The translations under genes and the position numbers were made by a program. From assembly GCF_021462225.1 (NCBI RefSeq), contig NC_061818.1, positions 21,339,978 to 21,403,977 of the forward strand: DNA of 64,000 nt, given 5' to 3'. Origin of the DNA: Girardinichthys multiradiatus (taxonomy: Eukaryota > Chordata > Actinopteri > Cyprinodontiformes > Goodeidae). Under the pieces are notes generated by a model. The model worked only from the letters and a program-made list of their open reading frames with translations, was not told the DNA's origin and searched no databases. Below are positions 61,501 to 64,000 of the stretch, piece by piece; within the stretch, counting starts at the first letter, position 1, and every line of letters starts with the position of its first letter.

Positions 61501-62309
61501 TTTTTGGTTTTGAGAATGTGTATGCAGACATTTGTGTCTCTGATGTCATCCTATGTAACGGAAAAGCCAGCCATGTCTGTGGCTGTGGATGAGTCATCCC
61601 TAAACTCCAGAGAGGAGAAAATACAACATTGCTCAGACACAAACCTCACATTAGCTGGCTTCCCTCGCCGAATCAAAATGCTCTGCTCCATCAAGGCTCA
61701 TTTTACTCCCTTATCAGGTGCCAGGAAGACAATTTATTGATAGAGGCTGTGGACAAATCTGTCTGTAATGTATATATAGAATCAAAGAAATTGTTCATTT
61801 AAAATCCCAAATATTTGTGAGGGATTGCTTATTTAACTTTTAAACTGTAATTGTTCTAAATTATCCAAGTCACTAGCTGTCTTGCAGTGCAATTCCTAGA
61901 TTGTATGTGTGTAATGAGCACATAAGGGTCAATTTGGTTATTAACCTTGGTCTTTTAGGCAAAGTTTGGTACACGTATGGTACAACCAATAGCTGGTGGT
62001 AGCTCATGTGCAGTGTTTCTAGCTTTAATTGATTTGGAGTCAACCTCAAATGAAATTACAGGAAGTACAAAACTTATTTACCTTGTCTAAGACACAATTT
62101 CAACATAAATGGTCTATAAATCAATTTATCACTAGGTAGAGCTTGTCAGAAAAGCGGTGGACTTTATTTTGTCTTTGGTGATTCCTCCATATTTAATACC
62201 TGATATCAAAAATAATGAAAAAATATACAATTTTGGCAAATTCATCTCTGAATAAAAACAAGCAGTTGGATTTTTGACCTCCTGCTTGTAATTTCTACCA
62301 ACTAACTTT
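58594..62309. other. Unassigned non-coding DNA
   Basis: No gene recognised. Complex sequence at about 58860-60250 and 61540-61740 holds many short frames on both strands without domain signatures. The rest is AT-rich. Confidence 0.4.
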
Positions 62310-63330
62310 CCATTCATTTTGTGTGGACTGCTTTATAAAGCAACTTACTAATTTTCTGCCATGTCACTCAATAAAAAGCTATTAAAACTTGGGCCCATAA
62401 ATGATGCTGGTAACAAGATGGTAAAAAGACATGCTGTTACACTTTTCTTAGCTTAGAAGATTCCAGGGGTAGGTTGTGTAGCAATTTTGTACAGAGTGTG
62501 TGCTTTATTTCTGCACCAGATTCACACATATTGCAGACCTCAAAGCACTCCTCAAGATTAGCAAATGCATCAATTTGAGCCTATTTTGCATCTTCATTTT
62601 TTTTTAAACTGTTCTCAAAGATTGACATTATTATCAGTCTTGCATTAGTTTGGTGTGGATTGCCTTAAATCATAGTGCACTGTTTTTCTACTACGTCGCC
62701 TAAAACAACACTATAAAAACACGGACCCATGGATGACATGTGTACTACGATTTATTTAGTACAAATACATGCACCGTTACACCCCTGTTAGCCTGTCCAT
62801 AAACAAGAACAAGTCAAGATTTAGGATGAAATTCATCAAGCGATGCAGTTTTGCATGTACTCTACTTTATTCCTGCAGCAGATTCACAAACGATCATTCG
62901 AGTAGATGTGACACTTTGCACCTAGTGTCGCATTCCCTATTGTTGTGTGGCTGAAGAGATGACTCTTCTCAAAGCCTCAAAAATGTTCTTGGTTTATAAA
63001 CTAAACCATTAAGCTTGCCGTACACCCAACACTCCTACTCCACTGTTGCCGTTCCCAAGTTCTTGTGGCTGTGGAAAAGACAATTGTCTGAGTGCCTTAA
63101 AAACACTCAAATAAAACATGTCTAAATACTCTTGAATTAGCTTGGTGTCGGCTGATCTTAGTACAAATGTATGTACAATTACACCCCTATTGCTTGAATA
63201 TAGCCAAGAATAACTGAGGATTTAGGAGGCAATCCACAAAGGAATGCAATTTGTTCCACTTTGAACATTTTTGACTTGCTATTTAACTTGTGCACCAGAT
63301 TCACAATGCAGGTTGTAAATATATGCAAAT
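62310..63330. repeat. Degenerate direct-repeat array, about three units
   Basis: Related blocks recur in the same order. One starts near 62317 (TTTTGTGTGGACTGC), one near 62649 (AGTTTGGTGTGGATTGCC) and one near 63137 (TTAGCTTGGTGTCGGCTGAT). Each is followed by a GTTACACxxxx or ATTACACCCC segment and then by a GCACCAGATTCACA-like segment (62513, 62876, 63292). Spacing is unequal, about 330 and 490 bp, so units have gained or lost DNA. The family was not recognised. Confidence 0.6.
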
Positions 63331-64000
63331 AAAAAAACAGCCATCAAGTGGAATAATTTTTGCATTCGCCATTTTTTGTAACAAACACGTATTCTGTCTT
63401 TGTGTATAGTTTCCTATGTGGCCTGTGGCCTCACATCAGCATCCCTCTGTCTGTCTTCTGTGGCACAGCTCGGCCCCCTCCATGTGTCTTCCAATAATCT
63501 ATGTGACTGGATGCTGGTGACCCTCTGTGACCTCCAGCTGAGTGTCATGACAACGGGACACTGACAAATGTCGGAGTAGATATTGGCTTCCTCAATCTCC
63601 TAAGCCTCTCTCCTGGGTAGGAAACCACCCACGCAGTCTGGCCAAGACACTACAGAGGAGAGAGACACAGGGAGATGTTGCGTGTTTGCCTACCCGCCTG
63701 CCTGTCAGCCCATCCACTGCATTGAACTCGAGGTTATCAAGTAAAAGGGCACGGCCAGAGAGGCGAGGATCCAAACAGGAAATAAGAAAAGGGAGCGTGA
63801 TGTCTGAGGCATCTGAATGCTCTCTGTGTCGTGTTGCTGAAGTGTGTGTAATTGGAAAGGGGATTGCAGCGAGCTGATTGGAAGCAGCGGCAGGGCGGGT
63901 TGCTGCGTTATTTTGGAGCACACTGTGTTAAGCCGAGTGTTAACGGCTGATGTGTTAGACACGAGTGTGTGTGCGCTAAAAGATTGAGGCTAGAAGGTAG
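63331..64000. other. Unassigned non-coding DNA
   Basis: No gene recognised. From about 63420 the sequence is GC-richer and complex. The overlapping frames at 63592-63962 on both strands have no domain signature. Confidence 0.4.

Overview
This window looks like non-coding nuclear DNA from a teleost fish. The evidence is indirect: several Tc1-type DNA transposon lineages in all states of decay, L2/Rex1-like and other non-LTR retrotransposon (LINE) fragments of the sort common in fish, TG...CA LTR sequences with 5-bp target duplications, and long (GT)n arrays. I found no confident host protein-coding exon and no tRNA or rRNA gene. Most long open frames are readings of microsatellites, pyrimidine-rich tracts or dead transposons. 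The window could be intergenic or lie inside a large intron. One GC-richer block at 2700-3209, ending in a splice-donor-like sequence, is the best candidate for a host exon, and it is weak.

Layout. 1-4.4 kb: unassigned DNA, two microsatellites and the candidate exon. 4.4-5.4 kb: a decayed Tc1 element with both ends and its TA duplication. 6.7-7.7 and 10.7-10.9 kb: more Tc1 fossils. 12.9-13.3 kb: a stop-poor block with transcription-factor-like motifs. 13.3-17.1 kb: a Tc1-like fossil on the minus strand, split by a plus-strand LINE that has lost its reverse-transcriptase core. 17-26.4 kb: mostly unassigned. 26.5-28.5 kb: a minus-strand LINE reverse-transcriptase fossil split by an almost perfect Tc1 element with an intact 334-residue transposase. 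32.3-32.8 kb: antisense LINE tail. 33.3-37.2 kb: a Tc1 fossil carrying a 3.4-kb LTR element that has CATAC duplications, no visible pol, and a repetitive proline/acid-rich reading frame on the minus strand. 39.7-40.1, 47.3-47.9, 48.4-49.5 and 51.9-52.4 kb: further Tc1/mariner fossils. 53.4-53.6 kb: antisense LINE tail. 54.6-56.9 kb: a minus-strand L2/Rex1-like LINE interrupted by a solo LTR with GAAGG duplications. 57.0-58.6 kb: a second, nearly identical Tc1 copy with a 14-codon in-frame deletion. 62.3-63.3 kb: a degenerate direct-repeat array.

How the parts relate. The genes recognised are selfish elements, so there is no pathway. The nesting gives relative ages: the old Tc1 and LINE fossils came first, then the LTR element, the solo LTR and the split LINE, and most recently the two near-identical Tc1 copies. 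Copy 1 (26633-28242) appears to keep everything an autonomous Tc1 needs. Copy 2 would at best depend on transposase supplied by another copy. No new cellular system is evident. The most unusual object is the 33.5-37.0 kb LTR element with its repeat-built reading frame.
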